Source: CBDFMR01 sp965249765
GTDB taxonomy: Bacteria > Bacteroidota > Bacteroidia > Chitinophagales > Saprospiraceae
Length of the DNA: 64,000 nt
Assembly (NCBI GenBank): GCA_965249765.1
Contig: CBDFMR010000005.1
Span: 2,790,001 to 2,854,000, forward strand
Direction of reading: 5' to 3'
Shown: in pieces, positions 44,761 to 54,104 of the stretch
Position numbering within the stretch: the stretch's first letter is position 1
How the letters are laid out: each line of letters opens with the position of its first letter
The notes under the pieces: generated by a model
What the model saw: the letters and a program-made list of their open reading frames with translations, nothing else
Told to the model about the DNA's origin: nothing
Database searches by the model: none
Translations under genes and position numbers: made by a program

Positions 44761-45083
44761 TTCCCCAGATTTGCAGTTCCAAATTTTAGAAAGCAAGCTA
44801 TAAAACTCTCCACAGCAAATTAATTTCCCTCGCTAACGTGAATACATCTTATCTTAGAATTGGCTCTATCAGAGACCGGTTTATTTAATGGTATCTCTGT
44901 TCATTTCGGTGGACAAGTCCCAGCGTCATTCTGGTACGAGAAGTAAAAAGTCCCTAATTCACGTTTAGGGACAGTTGATAAATTTCAATGGTGGTCACGC
45001 TTTGGCGTGAACCCCGATCAGAATAATTTTCAATAATAAAGATACTTCTTGTTAGAGTCTATTTTATAATCTAAATCTATAAA
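44761..45083 (+). ncRNA. Candidate bridge-RNA region of IS110 copy 3
   Basis: Same left-end sequence and hairpins as copies 1 and 2. Confidence 0.5.
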
Positions 45084-46493
45084 ATGGAAAAGAAGGCAAT
45101 CTCGATGCAAATCATCAATCCTAATTGTGCGGGGATAGATGTAGGAAGCCGAAGTCACTTTGTGGCATTAGGTCAAGCAAACAAAGATGTAAGAGAATTC
45201 GGAGTGTATGCCGAAGATCTAAAAGCACTATCAAAATGGTTGCACTCAAAAGATATCACTAGTGTAGCTATGGAGTCCACTGGAACCTACTGGCAGAACC
45301 TCTTTGTAGAGCTGATGAATTCAGGTCTTGAGGTCATACTTACCAATGGTAAGTTTACAAAGAATATCAATCGGAAAAAGACAGATGTACTAGATTGTCA
45401 ATGGATACAAAAGATGCATACTCTGGGTTTACTTCCAGCAAGTTTTTTGCCAGATGAAACCACTGAGAAGCTGAGAACTTTATGTAGACATAGAGCCAAG
45501 ATGATCGCTCAAAAAGCCGACACATCACATAAAATGCAGAAGTTTCTCAAGTGGCTAAATTTCAGACTAGATGTGGTCGTCAGAGATGTGACTGGTCTTA
45601 CAGGAATCAAAATAATAGAAGCAATTTGTAATGGTGATTTAGATCCAAAATCTCTAGCAACTCACAGACATTACAATTGCAAAAAATCAGAAGAGGAGAT
45701 TGCCAAGGCCTTAGTGTCAAATGAAAGAAAAGATTACCTCTTTGGGCTGAAGCAAGAGTTCAAGCGATACAGATTCTATCAATCTATGATAAAAGAATGT
45801 GATTTTGAAATTGCAGATTTCTTGCAGAATTTTATTAATCAGAAGCAAGGAGTAGTCGACGATCTTCCTACCAAAAAACCATATAAGAAACAAAATAAGA
45901 ATGGCCTAAAAGGTATTGATTTAAATATAATATCATATCAATACTTTAATGGAGTTGACCTGATGGCAATACCAGGAGTAAGCCACAGTACAGTTCTCAC
46001 ATTCATGAGCGAAATAGGTCCAGAAGGGCTGAAGAAATTCTCTTCTGCCAAGAAGTTTGCTTCATGGCTTAGGTTGGCCCCCAACAACAAAATGAGTGGA
46101 GGAAGAATCCTGTCCAATAGAATACCTAAAGGAAGTAATCGACTTAAGATCGCTTTGAGAAATGCTGCAAATGCAGTTGGCAATTTAAAAGACTCGGATC
46201 TAGGTAAGTTCTTCAAAAAGATAGCTTTTCGAAAAGGTAGACAAGCAGCTATCACAGCAACCGCCAGAAAACTTGCAGTCATCCTTTGGAATATGGTTAC
46301 CAAGAGGGAGCAATACAATCCAACAAATCAATATGTATTCCTTGATGAAAAACGAAGAGCTATAGCTCAGCTCAGAAAGAAAATTAGTAAATTTGGTATT
46401 GACCCCAATGATTTGGGAATCTTCAGCAGACAGAAATACAAATTAGCTTACGAGAAAAAGAGAATTGATAATCAAGGGGTTAGAGAACGTTAG
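45084..46493 (+). CDS. IS110-family DEDD recombinase, copy 3
   Basis: Protein identical to copy 1. The following restriction-modification module begins after hairpin H1. Confidence 0.93.
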   Translation: MEKKAISMQIINPNCAGIDVGSRSHFVALGQANKDVREFGVYAEDLKALSKWLHSKDITSVAMESTGTYWQNLFVELMNSGLEVILTNGKFTKNINRKKTDVLDCQWIQKMHTLGLLPASFLPDETTEKLRTLCRHRAKMIAQKADTSHKMQKFLKWLNFRLDVVVRDVTGLTGIKIIEAICNGDLDPKSLATHRHYNCKKSEEEIAKALVSNERKDYLFGLKQEFKRYRFYQSMIKECDFEIADFLQNFINQKQGVVDDLPTKKPYKKQNKNGLKGIDLNIISYQYFNGVDLMAIPGVSHSTVLTFMSEIGPEGLKKFSSAKKFASWLRLAPNNKMSGGRILSNRIPKGSNRLKIALRNAANAVGNLKDSDLGKFFKKIAFRKGRQAAITATARKLAVILWNMVTKREQYNPTNQYVFLDEKRRAIAQLRKKISKFGIDPNDLGIFSRQKYKLAYEKKRIDNQGVRER

Positions 46494-46553
46494 TCAGAAT
46501 GCAAAGAAAGACCGAGAAATGAACGAAACAACAGGAAAATATTAATATGAAAT

Positions 46554-46637
46554 GCCACCGCACAAATAGCACATTTGGTTTTTCCCAACGCAAAAGCAAC
46601 GCTGAAAAACCAAAAGAGCTATTTTTTACCAACGCTC
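46554..46637 (+). repeat. Hairpin H1 of the ACATTT/AAAAGA family
   Basis: AATAGC-ACATTT-GGTTTTTC (46565-46584) pairs with GAAAAACC-AAAAGA-GCTATT (46604-46623), leaving the six-base internal loop unpaired. GCCACCGC, CCCAACGC and ACCAACGC occur at base, loop and end. It lies just upstream of the methylase-nuclease gene. Confidence 0.75.
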
Positions 46638-46684
46638 TGAAAAAAAATAGGTAAATTTGACGAATAAAATTAGGACAATAGAAA

Positions 46685-48523
46685 GTGAGTAAAAACGAAA
46701 GAATAACAGAAAATTTAGTACGTGATATCCTAAGGGACTTGAATTACTACGAAAATGAAGAAACAGTAGTAGAAGAACAAAAAAGTCAGATAGAGGAAGT
46801 TAAGAAGTCATTAAAAGGTGCAAGTAAAACAGGAAAAGGCGGAATAGGAGCACCTGAATTTATAATTTCAACTTCTGGAACACCTGATTTTTTACTCGTT
46901 TTTGAATGTAAAGCAGATACAAAAAAACACCAAAGCCCTAAACTTAATAAACCAGTAGAATTTGCTGTTGATGGCGTTTTACATTATGCCAAAAAATTAG
47001 CAAAATCATATAATGTAATAGCAATTGCAGTAAGTGGTCAGACAAAATCAAGTCTAAAAATATCAAATTGGATAATCCCAAAAGGAAACACAGAAGCTAA
47101 ACCACTTACAAACAAATCTGGAAAGAAAATATCAACCCTTATTCCTTTAGAAGATTACATTGAACACGGAACTTTTGACCCTGATGTTGCAAAAAGCCGT
47201 CAAACTGATTTAATGGAATTTTCAAGAGACCTTCACAACTTTATGCGTGACTACGCTAAACTAACAGAAAGTGAAAAGCCTTTATTAGTTAGTGGAACTT
47301 TAATTGCATTGAGAAATAAGGCATTTACGAAAAGTTTTGATGTTTATAAACCCGAAGAATTGCAAAAAGAATGGATGCGAGTCATCAAAGAAGAATTTAA
47401 AAAAGCTGATATTCCAAATTCTAAAGAATACAGTATAACTCAACCTTTTTCTTCTATTGCTGTACATCCAAACTTGGGAAAATCACAAGCTAAGTTTCCT
47501 CAAGGTATTTTATTTGAATTAATTAAAATGCTAAATGAAAAGGTTTGGCCTTTCATTAGTGTCTATCACGATTTTGATGTAGTGGGTCAATTTTATGGTG
47601 AATTTTTGAAATATACAGGCGGAGATAAAAAAGCATTAGGTATTGTTTTAACACCAAGGCACGTTACCGAAATTTTTGCTCTCATTGCGAATGTACAAAA
47701 GGATAGTAAAGTTCTTGATACTTGTGCTGGGACTGGTGGTTTTTTAATTTCTGCTATGCACCAGATGTTTAAAAAATCGGAAACAAAAGAAGATAAAGAA
47801 AAAATTAAAAAAGAAGGACTTATTGGAATTGAAAACCAACCACAAATGTACGCTCTTGCTGCAAGCAATATGATTTTGCGAGGAGATGGAAAAGCCAATC
47901 TTCATCAAGGTAGTTGTTTTGATGAAGCCATAGCCAAAGAGGTTAAAAAACAAAAGTGTACGGTTGGAATGATAAATCCGCCATATTCACAAAGTGATGA
48001 GGATTTACACGAACTTGTCTTTGTTAAACAAATGTTAGATTGCATAGATAAAAATGGAATAGGCATAGCGATTGTTCCAATGTCTTGTGCAATTTCACCC
48101 CATCCTAAAAGAGCTGAGTTACTAAAACATCATACACTTGATGCAGTAATGTCAATGCCAACTGAATTATTTTATCCTGTTGGTACAGTTACTTGTATTA
48201 TGGTATTTAAAGCACATATTTCTCACGAAATAAGTAATTACAAAACTTGGTTTGGTTATTGGAAAGTAGATGGATATATAAAATCAAAACATAAAGGACG
48301 TATTGACCAATACGACAGATGGAATGATATTAGAGACCACTGGGTAGATTCATATCGAAACAGAGAAGATATCCCTGGAGAATGCATTAAACAAAGAGTA
48401 ACATCTGATGATGAGTGGTGTGCAGAAGCATATATGAAAACAGATTATTCTTTAATTGACGAGAGCGTTTTTCAAGAAACCGTTAAAAAATATATGCTAT
48501 TTAAACTTAATAACGGTAAGTAA
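46685..48523 (+). CDS. BcgI-like fused endonuclease/adenine methyltransferase subunit
   Basis: The 612-residue protein has an N-terminal PD-(D/E)XK nuclease motif (Asp68 in GTPDFL, Glu74 and Lys76 in FECKAD). A HsdM-type N6-adenine methylase follows: SAM-binding LDTCAGTGG at 344-352 and catalytic NPPY at 431-434. LVLTPRHVTEI-like spacing precedes motif I. This order and the separate specificity subunit match type IIB BcgI-like systems. The start is GTG. Its stop overlaps the next ATG by one base. The module lies between hairpins H1 and H2. Confidence 0.82.
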   Translation: MSKNERITENLVRDILRDLNYYENEETVVEEQKSQIEEVKKSLKGASKTGKGGIGAPEFIISTSGTPDFLLVFECKADTKKHQSPKLNKPVEFAVDGVLHYAKKLAKSYNVIAIAVSGQTKSSLKISNWIIPKGNTEAKPLTNKSGKKISTLIPLEDYIEHGTFDPDVAKSRQTDLMEFSRDLHNFMRDYAKLTESEKPLLVSGTLIALRNKAFTKSFDVYKPEELQKEWMRVIKEEFKKADIPNSKEYSITQPFSSIAVHPNLGKSQAKFPQGILFELIKMLNEKVWPFISVYHDFDVVGQFYGEFLKYTGGDKKALGIVLTPRHVTEIFALIANVQKDSKVLDTCAGTGGFLISAMHQMFKKSETKEDKEKIKKEGLIGIENQPQMYALAASNMILRGDGKANLHQGSCFDEAIAKEVKKQKCTVGMINPPYSQSDEDLHELVFVKQMLDCIDKNGIGIAIVPMSCAISPHPKRAELLKHHTLDAVMSMPTELFYPVGTVTCIMVFKAHISHEISNYKTWFGYWKVDGYIKSKHKGRIDQYDRWNDIRDHWVDSYRNREDIPGECIKQRVTSDDEWCAEAYMKTDYSLIDESVFQETVKKYMLFKLNNGK

Positions 48524-49470
48524 TGAAATTAGTTAAAGTTTCGGAAATATTTGATGTTGAGTATGGTAATAGTTTAGAATTAAATAAACTAACACAAAAA
48601 GTAGATGGTTTCAATTTTGTTTCAAGAACTGCTAAGAACAACGGTGTTTCAGCAAAAATTGAAGGAATAAAAGAAGTTGAACCAAGTCCAGCTGGCACTA
48701 TTACAGTTTCACTTGGTGGTTCCGTTCTTGAAACATTTGTGCAGTCTAAACCATTTTACTCTGGCTATCATATTTATTGCTTGAAAGCAAAAACCGATTT
48801 ATCAATTGAGGAAAAATTATATTACTGTTCGTGTATTTCTGTAAATCGTTATAGATACAATTACGGTAGACAAGCGAATAGAACTTTAAGAGACTTATTG
48901 ATTCCAGCCATATCCGAGATTCCAAAATGGATTAATAATGCGGATATAAGTCAATTTGACAACACTAATGAATCATTTCTATCAAAACCAACACCGAAAA
49001 CAAATTCATCAGATTGGATGCCATTTAGACTTGATGAACTTTTTGAATTAAAAAAAGGGAAACGATTAACAAAGGCAAATATGACTTCTGGACAAGTTCC
49101 TTTTATTGGTGCTATTGACAAAAATAATGGTTATCGACAATTTATCGGGCAAAAACCCATTCACGAAGGAAATACGATATCTGTCAATTATAATGGTTCT
49201 GTTGCAGAATCATTTTATCAACCAGAACCATTTTGGGCATCAGATGACGTAAATGTTCTCTATCCCAAATTTACAATGAACCAATATATTGGTCTTTTTA
49301 TTGCTTCATTAATTAAACTTGAAAAATATCGATTTAATTATGGACGAAAATGGCATTTAGAAAGAATGAGTTCTTCTGAGATATATTTACCTGTGAAAAA
49401 AGATAAAACACCAGATTATAAGTTTATGGAGAACTATATTAAAACTTTAGATTATTCAAAACAGATATGA
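48523..49470 (+). CDS. Specificity subunit of the BcgI-like system
   Basis: The 315-residue protein has two target-recognition halves of the HsdS/BcgIB type. The first half reads VSEIFDVEYGNSLELNKL and later GGSVLETFVQSKPFYSG. The second reads RLDELFELKKGKRLTKANM, then VNYNGSVAESFYQPEPFWASDDV. The halves echo each other, and YRFNYGR recurs in both (YRYNYGR, YRFNYGR). It directs a bipartite DNA site. Translationally coupled to the methylase-nuclease gene. Confidence 0.85.
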   Translation: MKLVKVSEIFDVEYGNSLELNKLTQKVDGFNFVSRTAKNNGVSAKIEGIKEVEPSPAGTITVSLGGSVLETFVQSKPFYSGYHIYCLKAKTDLSIEEKLYYCSCISVNRYRYNYGRQANRTLRDLLIPAISEIPKWINNADISQFDNTNESFLSKPTPKTNSSDWMPFRLDELFELKKGKRLTKANMTSGQVPFIGAIDKNNGYRQFIGQKPIHEGNTISVNYNGSVAESFYQPEPFWASDDVNVLYPKFTMNQYIGLFIASLIKLEKYRFNYGRKWHLERMSSSEIYLPVKKDKTPDYKFMENYIKTLDYSKQI

Positions 49471-49550
49471 TGAAAATAGCCAACGCATAAAGTCATACAC
49501 ATTTGCAATTTGTCTTGTCCTGAAATAGGTTTACACTAAAACCTTAAAAA

Positions 49551-50033
49551 ATGGACAAAAAAAGTAAAGCAATTCTAGGATTAAGATCAGGGATAATAAT
49601 CCAAAAAGCAAACAAATATTTTTCAGAACCTGAGAAACATTTTATCATTAAAGAATTATTATCAACTGGGTGTACCAAATCTCAAATTTGGGAAAAATAT
49701 ACTGGCCAGTTAGAAGAACACGGACAATTATTACGTTGGATGAGACAATTGGGATATGATTCTTCTATTAAAACAAGAAGGCCTAATTTTGACACAAATA
49801 CAAGTGTAATGGCCACAAAGAAATCAAAAAAAGGAATGAAAACTATTCCGACAACTATTGGGTTTGATGACTTTGAAACGCTTCAACTCAGAAAAAGAAT
49901 AACAGAACTCGAAACAAAATTAAAGGATGCTGAAATGAAAACTATTGCTTACGCTACACTGGTTGATATAGCTGAAAAAGAGTTTAATATTCCGATTAGA
50001 AAAAAGTACAATACCAAGTCATCGAAGAAATGA
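49551..50033 (+). CDS. IS3-family transposase OrfA
   Basis: The 160-residue helix-turn-helix protein includes KHFIIKELLSTGCTKSQIWEKYTG. A coiled-coil at about 110-145 (LQLRKRITELETKLKDAEMK) is usual for OrfA. It ends at a TGA (50031-50033) that is in the same frame as the downstream OrfB, an unusual arrangement because IS3 normally uses a frameshift. Confidence 0.85.
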   Translation: MDKKSKAILGLRSGIIIQKANKYFSEPEKHFIIKELLSTGCTKSQIWEKYTGQLEEHGQLLRWMRQLGYDSSIKTRRPNFDTNTSVMATKKSKKGMKTIPTTIGFDDFETLQLRKRITELETKLKDAEMKTIAYATLVDIAEKEFNIPIRKKYNTKSSKK

Positions 50034-50123
50034 AAACAACCTTTTCACATATTAGGATTAGCCAAATTATGTGGTTGGTTTGGTATTACCAGACAGGCTT
50101 ATTACAATCATTCTTGGAAGGCA

Positions 50124-50978
50124 TTGGAAGTGGTTAATCAGCATCATATAATTGTTGACCGAGTTAAAGAGATTAGAGATAATCATCCAAGATTAGGAAC
50201 AAGAAAACTTTTTGATATGTTACAACCTTTTTTCAAGGAACATCAAATTAAAATGGGTAGAGACGCCTTATTCAATGTTTTTTACATCAATCATTTATTA
50301 GTAAGAAAACGTAAAAGAAAAATAAGTACAACAAACTCATATCATCGATTTAGAAAATATCCAAATCTCATTAGAGGGTTTATTGCTACAGCAATTAATC
50401 AATTATGGGTAAGTGATATAACTTACTGGAAGATTGGAGAAAAATACGTGTATATTAGTTTTATAACAGATGCATATTCACATAAAATAGTTGGATATTA
50501 TGTAGCTAAAACATTAGAAACGATTGAATCTATACAGGCTTTAAAAATGGCTTTTGGTGGTTTAGAAAAAGAAGCAATAGAACTAGTCCATCACTCTGAC
50601 AGAGGAATACAATATTGCAGTAACTCTTATGTAAAGTTATTGCAGGATTATAATGTAAAAATAAGTATGACTGAAAATGGAGATCCTCTTGAAAATGCTA
50701 TTGCTGAAAGAATAAACGGAATTATAAAAGAAGAATATTTACATAACTATCAAGTAAACAACTTAAAAGAAGCCAAAGAACTACTTAAAGCTGTTGTAGA
50801 TTTATATAACAATGAAAGACCTCATATGAGCATAAGCAACTTAACACCTAATCAAGTTCATCAATCAACTGAAAAACTAAAATTAAACAAATTATGGAAA
50901 AACTATTACAAGAAAAATAGTACTATTGTAAAGCAAGAACAGGACGTAAATCAAACTGTAAACTTATTACAGGATTAA
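50124..50978 (+). CDS. IS3-family transposase OrfB (integrase core)
   Basis: An rve-type DDE integrase: Asp in WVSDITYW, Asp in HHSDRGIQYCSNSY, Glu in ENAIAERINGIIKEE. Coding similarity begins earlier (LAKLCGWFGITRQAYYNHSW, from about 50055), directly after the OrfA stop and in the same frame. The first good start codon is the TTG at 50124. Either an upstream non-standard start or read-through of the TGA is needed for the full domain. Confidence 0.85.
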   Translation: MEVVNQHHIIVDRVKEIRDNHPRLGTRKLFDMLQPFFKEHQIKMGRDALFNVFYINHLLVRKRKRKISTTNSYHRFRKYPNLIRGFIATAINQLWVSDITYWKIGEKYVYISFITDAYSHKIVGYYVAKTLETIESIQALKMAFGGLEKEAIELVHHSDRGIQYCSNSYVKLLQDYNVKISMTENGDPLENAIAERINGIIKEEYLHNYQVNNLKEAKELLKAVVDLYNNERPHMSISNLTPNQVHQSTEKLKLNKLWKNYYKKNSTIVKQEQDVNQTVNLLQD

Positions 50979-51098
50979 TTATTAAAACTGTAAACTTATT
51001 TTAGGACGAGACAATTTCACACAAGCCAACGCTTGACCCAAAATTGCAAAAGAGTATGTCTTTGCCATCGCTATCAACAAGACGAAAAATAAAGTACG

Positions 51099-51227
51099 AA
51101 AACACAACAATATGTATAGTGCATAGCGGGTTCAGTGCTTGTTTGAGAGTTCATCACTCGCTCTTATTTCAGTGCTGTTTTGAAAGTTAAATCTCACGTA
51201 ATCCGCTACGACACCATACACGAGCCG
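51099..51227 (+). other. attC site 16, long type (end of cassette 16)
   Basis: R'' region AACACAAC (51101-51108), inner arms TGTATAGTG/CACCATACA and GCGG/CCGC, ending at G51227. The R'' does not match the start GTTGTATGCC at 44750, so the unit between is composite. Confidence 0.7.
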
Positions 51228-51420
51228 TTACATGCAATTCCCCAGATTTGCAGTTCCAAATTTTAGAAAGCAAGCTATAAAACTCTCCACAGCAAATTAA
51301 TTTCCCTCGCTAACGTGAATACATCTTATCTTAGAATTGGCTCTATCAGAGACCGGTTTATTTAATGGTATCTCTGTTCATTTCGGTGGACAAGTCCCAG
51401 CGTCATTCTGGTACGAGAAG

Positions 51421-52538
51421 GGCTTTGTTGCATGAATAATTTTTTAAAAATAGCTTAGCTATCGCTTGATTAATCATTTGGTTAAGCTACTTTTTGGCAA
51501 ACGGGCATACCAAGGCCTGTCATTTTATTTAAGCAAGCTACTTTTATGGCAGCCTCTCTTTGCTGGGTTTCGAACCGACGGGAGTATAGCTGTGGGCCAA
51601 ATATTGTCTTGAATCGAAACATTGCTGTTTCTGATAAACTCCGTCTGTGGTATCCACTTTGCTGTTTCCATTTCTTTCGACCCACCTTTTCTATTTTCTT
51701 GATTATCTCATTGCGATCAAGATCCAGTAACTCGTCATTTTCATCTACCCAGTACATTGCATTTTCCTGTGGAGGTATTACCCCCTCTATCTGTTTTTCC
51801 TTGAGCATTTCCCATATTTCATATGTGTCATAGGCTCCATCTGCTCCAAAGCGGTCTATAGGACTTTTTACCTGATCCAATAATTGTGGAACCTGCTGAG
51901 CATCTCCATCTCCTTTGCTGTTTTTTGTCAGTACCTGTGCATGTATATATCCGGTCTTTTCATCTACTCCCAAATGTAGCTTACGCCACGTCCTGCGCTT
52001 ATTATACCCATGTTTACGTACCTTCCATTCCCCTTCTCCATATACCTTGAGTCCCGTTGAATCAAATACTATAAACATGGGGCCCTTTGTTTTGGGAACA
52101 TCCATTTTTACTTCCACTTGTTTTGCCCTACGGCTTATTTGACAATAGCTCGGAACGCTCAATTCTATCCCCATCATGCCTAACAATGAACTGGCAAAAC
52201 CCTCTAATTGTCGGTACTTCAACCCAAATACTACCTTGAGCTGTAGCAAGCTCCTCATGCATTGCCCAGAATATTTATACTGGGCTCCTTTTTGATTAGG
52301 ACCTTGGTAATACCAGCAGCCTAATAAGGCCTCATCAAACCATATAGTTATGTCTCCTCGTTTTACAAGACTCCTATTGTATTCTCTCCAATTTGTGACC
52401 TTATACTTGTTTTTCTTCTGCTTTTTTTGCTTTTCCCCAACCTTAGTTTCTTGCTTTGTCATGTGGCTTGCTTTGTAAGGTTGGTCTCTCAAAGATACTA
52501 TCTCCATCTCTTTTATCATCCATTCATGCAACAAAGCC
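51421..52538 (-). mobile_element. IS5-family (IS903 group) insertion sequence
   Basis: Inverted ends GGCTTTGTTGCATGAAT at both sides and the 9-bp direct repeat TACGAGAAG (51412-51420, 52539-52547) delimit a 1118-bp element. Both the tip sequence and the 9-bp duplication are typical of the IS903 group. Confidence 0.95.
51482..52519 (-). CDS. IS903-group transposase
   Basis: A DDE transposase with NWREYNRSLVKRGDITIWFDE at the N-terminus, the first Asp in FIVFDSTGLKVYGEGEW, the second in GADGAYDTYE and the Glu in YHRRSLSETAMFRFK. I chose the ATG at 52519. A TTG inside the inverted repeat (52534) would add five residues. Confidence 0.92.
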   Translation of the reverse strand: MIKEMEIVSLRDQPYKASHMTKQETKVGEKQKKQKKNKYKVTNWREYNRSLVKRGDITIWFDEALLGCWYYQGPNQKGAQYKYSGQCMRSLLQLKVVFGLKYRQLEGFASSLLGMMGIELSVPSYCQISRRAKQVEVKMDVPKTKGPMFIVFDSTGLKVYGEGEWKVRKHGYNKRRTWRKLHLGVDEKTGYIHAQVLTKNSKGDGDAQQVPQLLDQVKSPIDRFGADGAYDTYEIWEMLKEKQIEGVIPPQENAMYWVDENDELLDLDRNEIIKKIEKVGRKKWKQQSGYHRRSLSETAMFRFKTIFGPQLYSRRFETQQREAAIKVACLNKMTGLGMPVCQKVA

Positions 52539-52687
52539 TACGAGAAGTAAAAAGTCCCTAATTCACGTTTAGGGACAGTTGATAAATTTCAATGGTGGTC
52601 ACGCTTTGGCGTGAACCCCGATCAGAATAATTTTCAATAATAAAGATACTTCTTGTTAGAGTCTATTTTATAATCTAAATCTATAAA

Positions 52688-54097
52688 ATGGAAAAGAAGG
52701 CAATCTCGATGCAAATCATCAATCCTAATTGTGCGGGGATAGATGTAGGAAGCCGAAGTCACTTTGTGGCATTAGGTCAAGCAAACAAAGATGTAAGAGA
52801 ATTCGGAGTGTATGCCGAAGATCTAAAAGCACTATCAAAATGGTTGCACTCAAAAGATATCACAAGTGTAGCTATGGAGTCCACTGGAACCTACTGGCAG
52901 AACCTCTTTGTAGAGCTGATGAATTCAGGTCTTGAGGTCATACTTACCAATGGTAAGTTTACAAAGAATATCAATCGGAAAAAGACAGATGTACTAGATT
53001 CTCAATGGATACAAAAGATGCATACTCTGGGTTTACTTCCAGCAAGTTTTTTGCCAGATGAAACCACTGAGAAGCTGAGAACTTTATGTAGACATAGAGC
53101 CAAGATGATCGCTCAAAAAGCCGACACATCACATAAAATGCAGAAGTTTCTCAAGTGGCTAAATTTCAGACTAGATGTGGTCGTCAGAGATGTGACTGGT
53201 CTTACAGGAATCAAAATAATAGAAGCAATTTGTAATGGTGATTTAGATCCAAAATCTCTAGCAACTCACAGACATTACAATTGCAAAAAATCAGAAGAGG
53301 AGATTGCCAAGGCCTTAGTGTCAAATGAAAGAAAAGATTACCTCTTTGGGCTGAAGCAAGAGTTCAAGCGATACAGATTCTATCAATCTATGATAAAAGA
53401 ATGTGATTTTGAAATTGCAGATTTCTTGCAGAATTTTATTAATCAGAAGCAAGGAGTAGTCGACGATCTTCCTACCAAAAAACCATATAAGAAACAAAAT
53501 AAGAATGGCCTAAAAGGTATTGATTTAAATATAATATCATATCAATACTTTAATGGAGTTGACCTGATGGCAATACCAGGAGTAAGCCACAGTACAGTTC
53601 TCACATTCATGAGCGAAATAGGTCCAGAAGGACTGAAGAAATTCTCTTCTGCCAAGAAGTTTGCTTCATGGCTTAGGTTGGCCCCCAACAACAAAATGAG
53701 TGGAGGAAGAATCTTATCCAATAGAATACCTAAAGGAAGTAATCGACTTAAGATCGCTTTGAGAAATGCTGCAAATGCAGTTGGCAATTTAAAAGACTCG
53801 GATCTAGGTAAGTTCTTCAAAAAGATAGCTTTTCGAAAAGGTAGACAAGCAGCTATCACAGCAACCGCCAGAAAACTTGCAGTCATCCTTTGGAATATGG
53901 TTACCAAGAGGGAGCAATACAATCCAACAAATCAATATGTATTCCTTGATGAAAAACGAAGAGCTATAGCTCAGCTCAGAAAGAAAATTAGTAAATTTGG
54001 TATTGACCCCAATGATTTGGGAATCTTCAGCAGACAGAAATACAAATTAGCTTACGAGAAAAAGAGAATTGATAATCAAGGGGTTAGAGAACGTTAG
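52688..54097 (+). CDS. IS110-family DEDD recombinase, copy 4
   Basis: Differs from the other copies by Cys105 to Ser, next to the fourth catalytic Asp (DVLDSQW), and by a few silent changes. It is the most diverged copy, so probably the oldest. Catalytic residues are intact. Confidence 0.93.
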   Translation: MEKKAISMQIINPNCAGIDVGSRSHFVALGQANKDVREFGVYAEDLKALSKWLHSKDITSVAMESTGTYWQNLFVELMNSGLEVILTNGKFTKNINRKKTDVLDSQWIQKMHTLGLLPASFLPDETTEKLRTLCRHRAKMIAQKADTSHKMQKFLKWLNFRLDVVVRDVTGLTGIKIIEAICNGDLDPKSLATHRHYNCKKSEEEIAKALVSNERKDYLFGLKQEFKRYRFYQSMIKECDFEIADFLQNFINQKQGVVDDLPTKKPYKKQNKNGLKGIDLNIISYQYFNGVDLMAIPGVSHSTVLTFMSEIGPEGLKKFSSAKKFASWLRLAPNNKMSGGRILSNRIPKGSNRLKIALRNAANAVGNLKDSDLGKFFKKIAFRKGRQAAITATARKLAVILWNMVTKREQYNPTNQYVFLDEKRRAIAQLRKKISKFGIDPNDLGIFSRQKYKLAYEKKRIDNQGVRER

Positions 54098-54104
54098 TCA
54101 GAAT

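Larger units (their letters stand above)
44760..46500 (+). mobile_element. IS110-family element, copy 3 (in cassette 16)
   Basis: Same ends and orientation as copies 1 and 2. Left flank GTTGTATGCC, AT core at 44760-44761 and 46499-46500. One silent base change (ACA to ACT) lies in the transposase relative to copy 1. Confidence 0.92.
49511..51013 (+). mobile_element. IS3-family insertion sequence
   Basis: Ends TGTCTTGTCCTGAAATAGG and the complement of TGTCTCGTCCTAAAATAAG are imperfect inverted repeats with TG/CA tips. The 3-bp direct repeat ATT flanks them (49508-49510, 51014-51016). Two reading frames of an IS3 transposase fill it. It landed inside hairpin H2. Confidence 0.85.
49479..51071 (+). 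repeat. Hairpin H2, split by an IS3-family element
   Basis: The left arm CATAC-ACATTT-GCAATT (49494-49510) and right arm AAATTGC-AAAAGA-GTATG (51041-51058) pair once the IS at 49511-51013 is removed. GCCAACGC is seen at the base and in the loop, and GCCATCGC at the end. It starts nine bases after the specificity gene. Confidence 0.75.
51237..54104 (+). mobile_element. IS110-family element, copy 4 (in cassette 17, split by IS903-type element)
   Basis: Left flank GTTACATGCA is the R' box of attC 16. AT cores lie at 51237-51238 and 54103-54104. The left non-coding end is broken by an IS5-family element at 51421-52538, upstream of both hairpins of the presumed bridge RNA. The transposase is intact, so this copy may supply protein but lack a working guide. 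Confidence 0.9.

Noticed and set aside
50031..50033. Selenocysteine or programmed read-through at the IS3 TGA
   Set aside because: No structural signal seen. A nonsense change or re-initiation is simpler.
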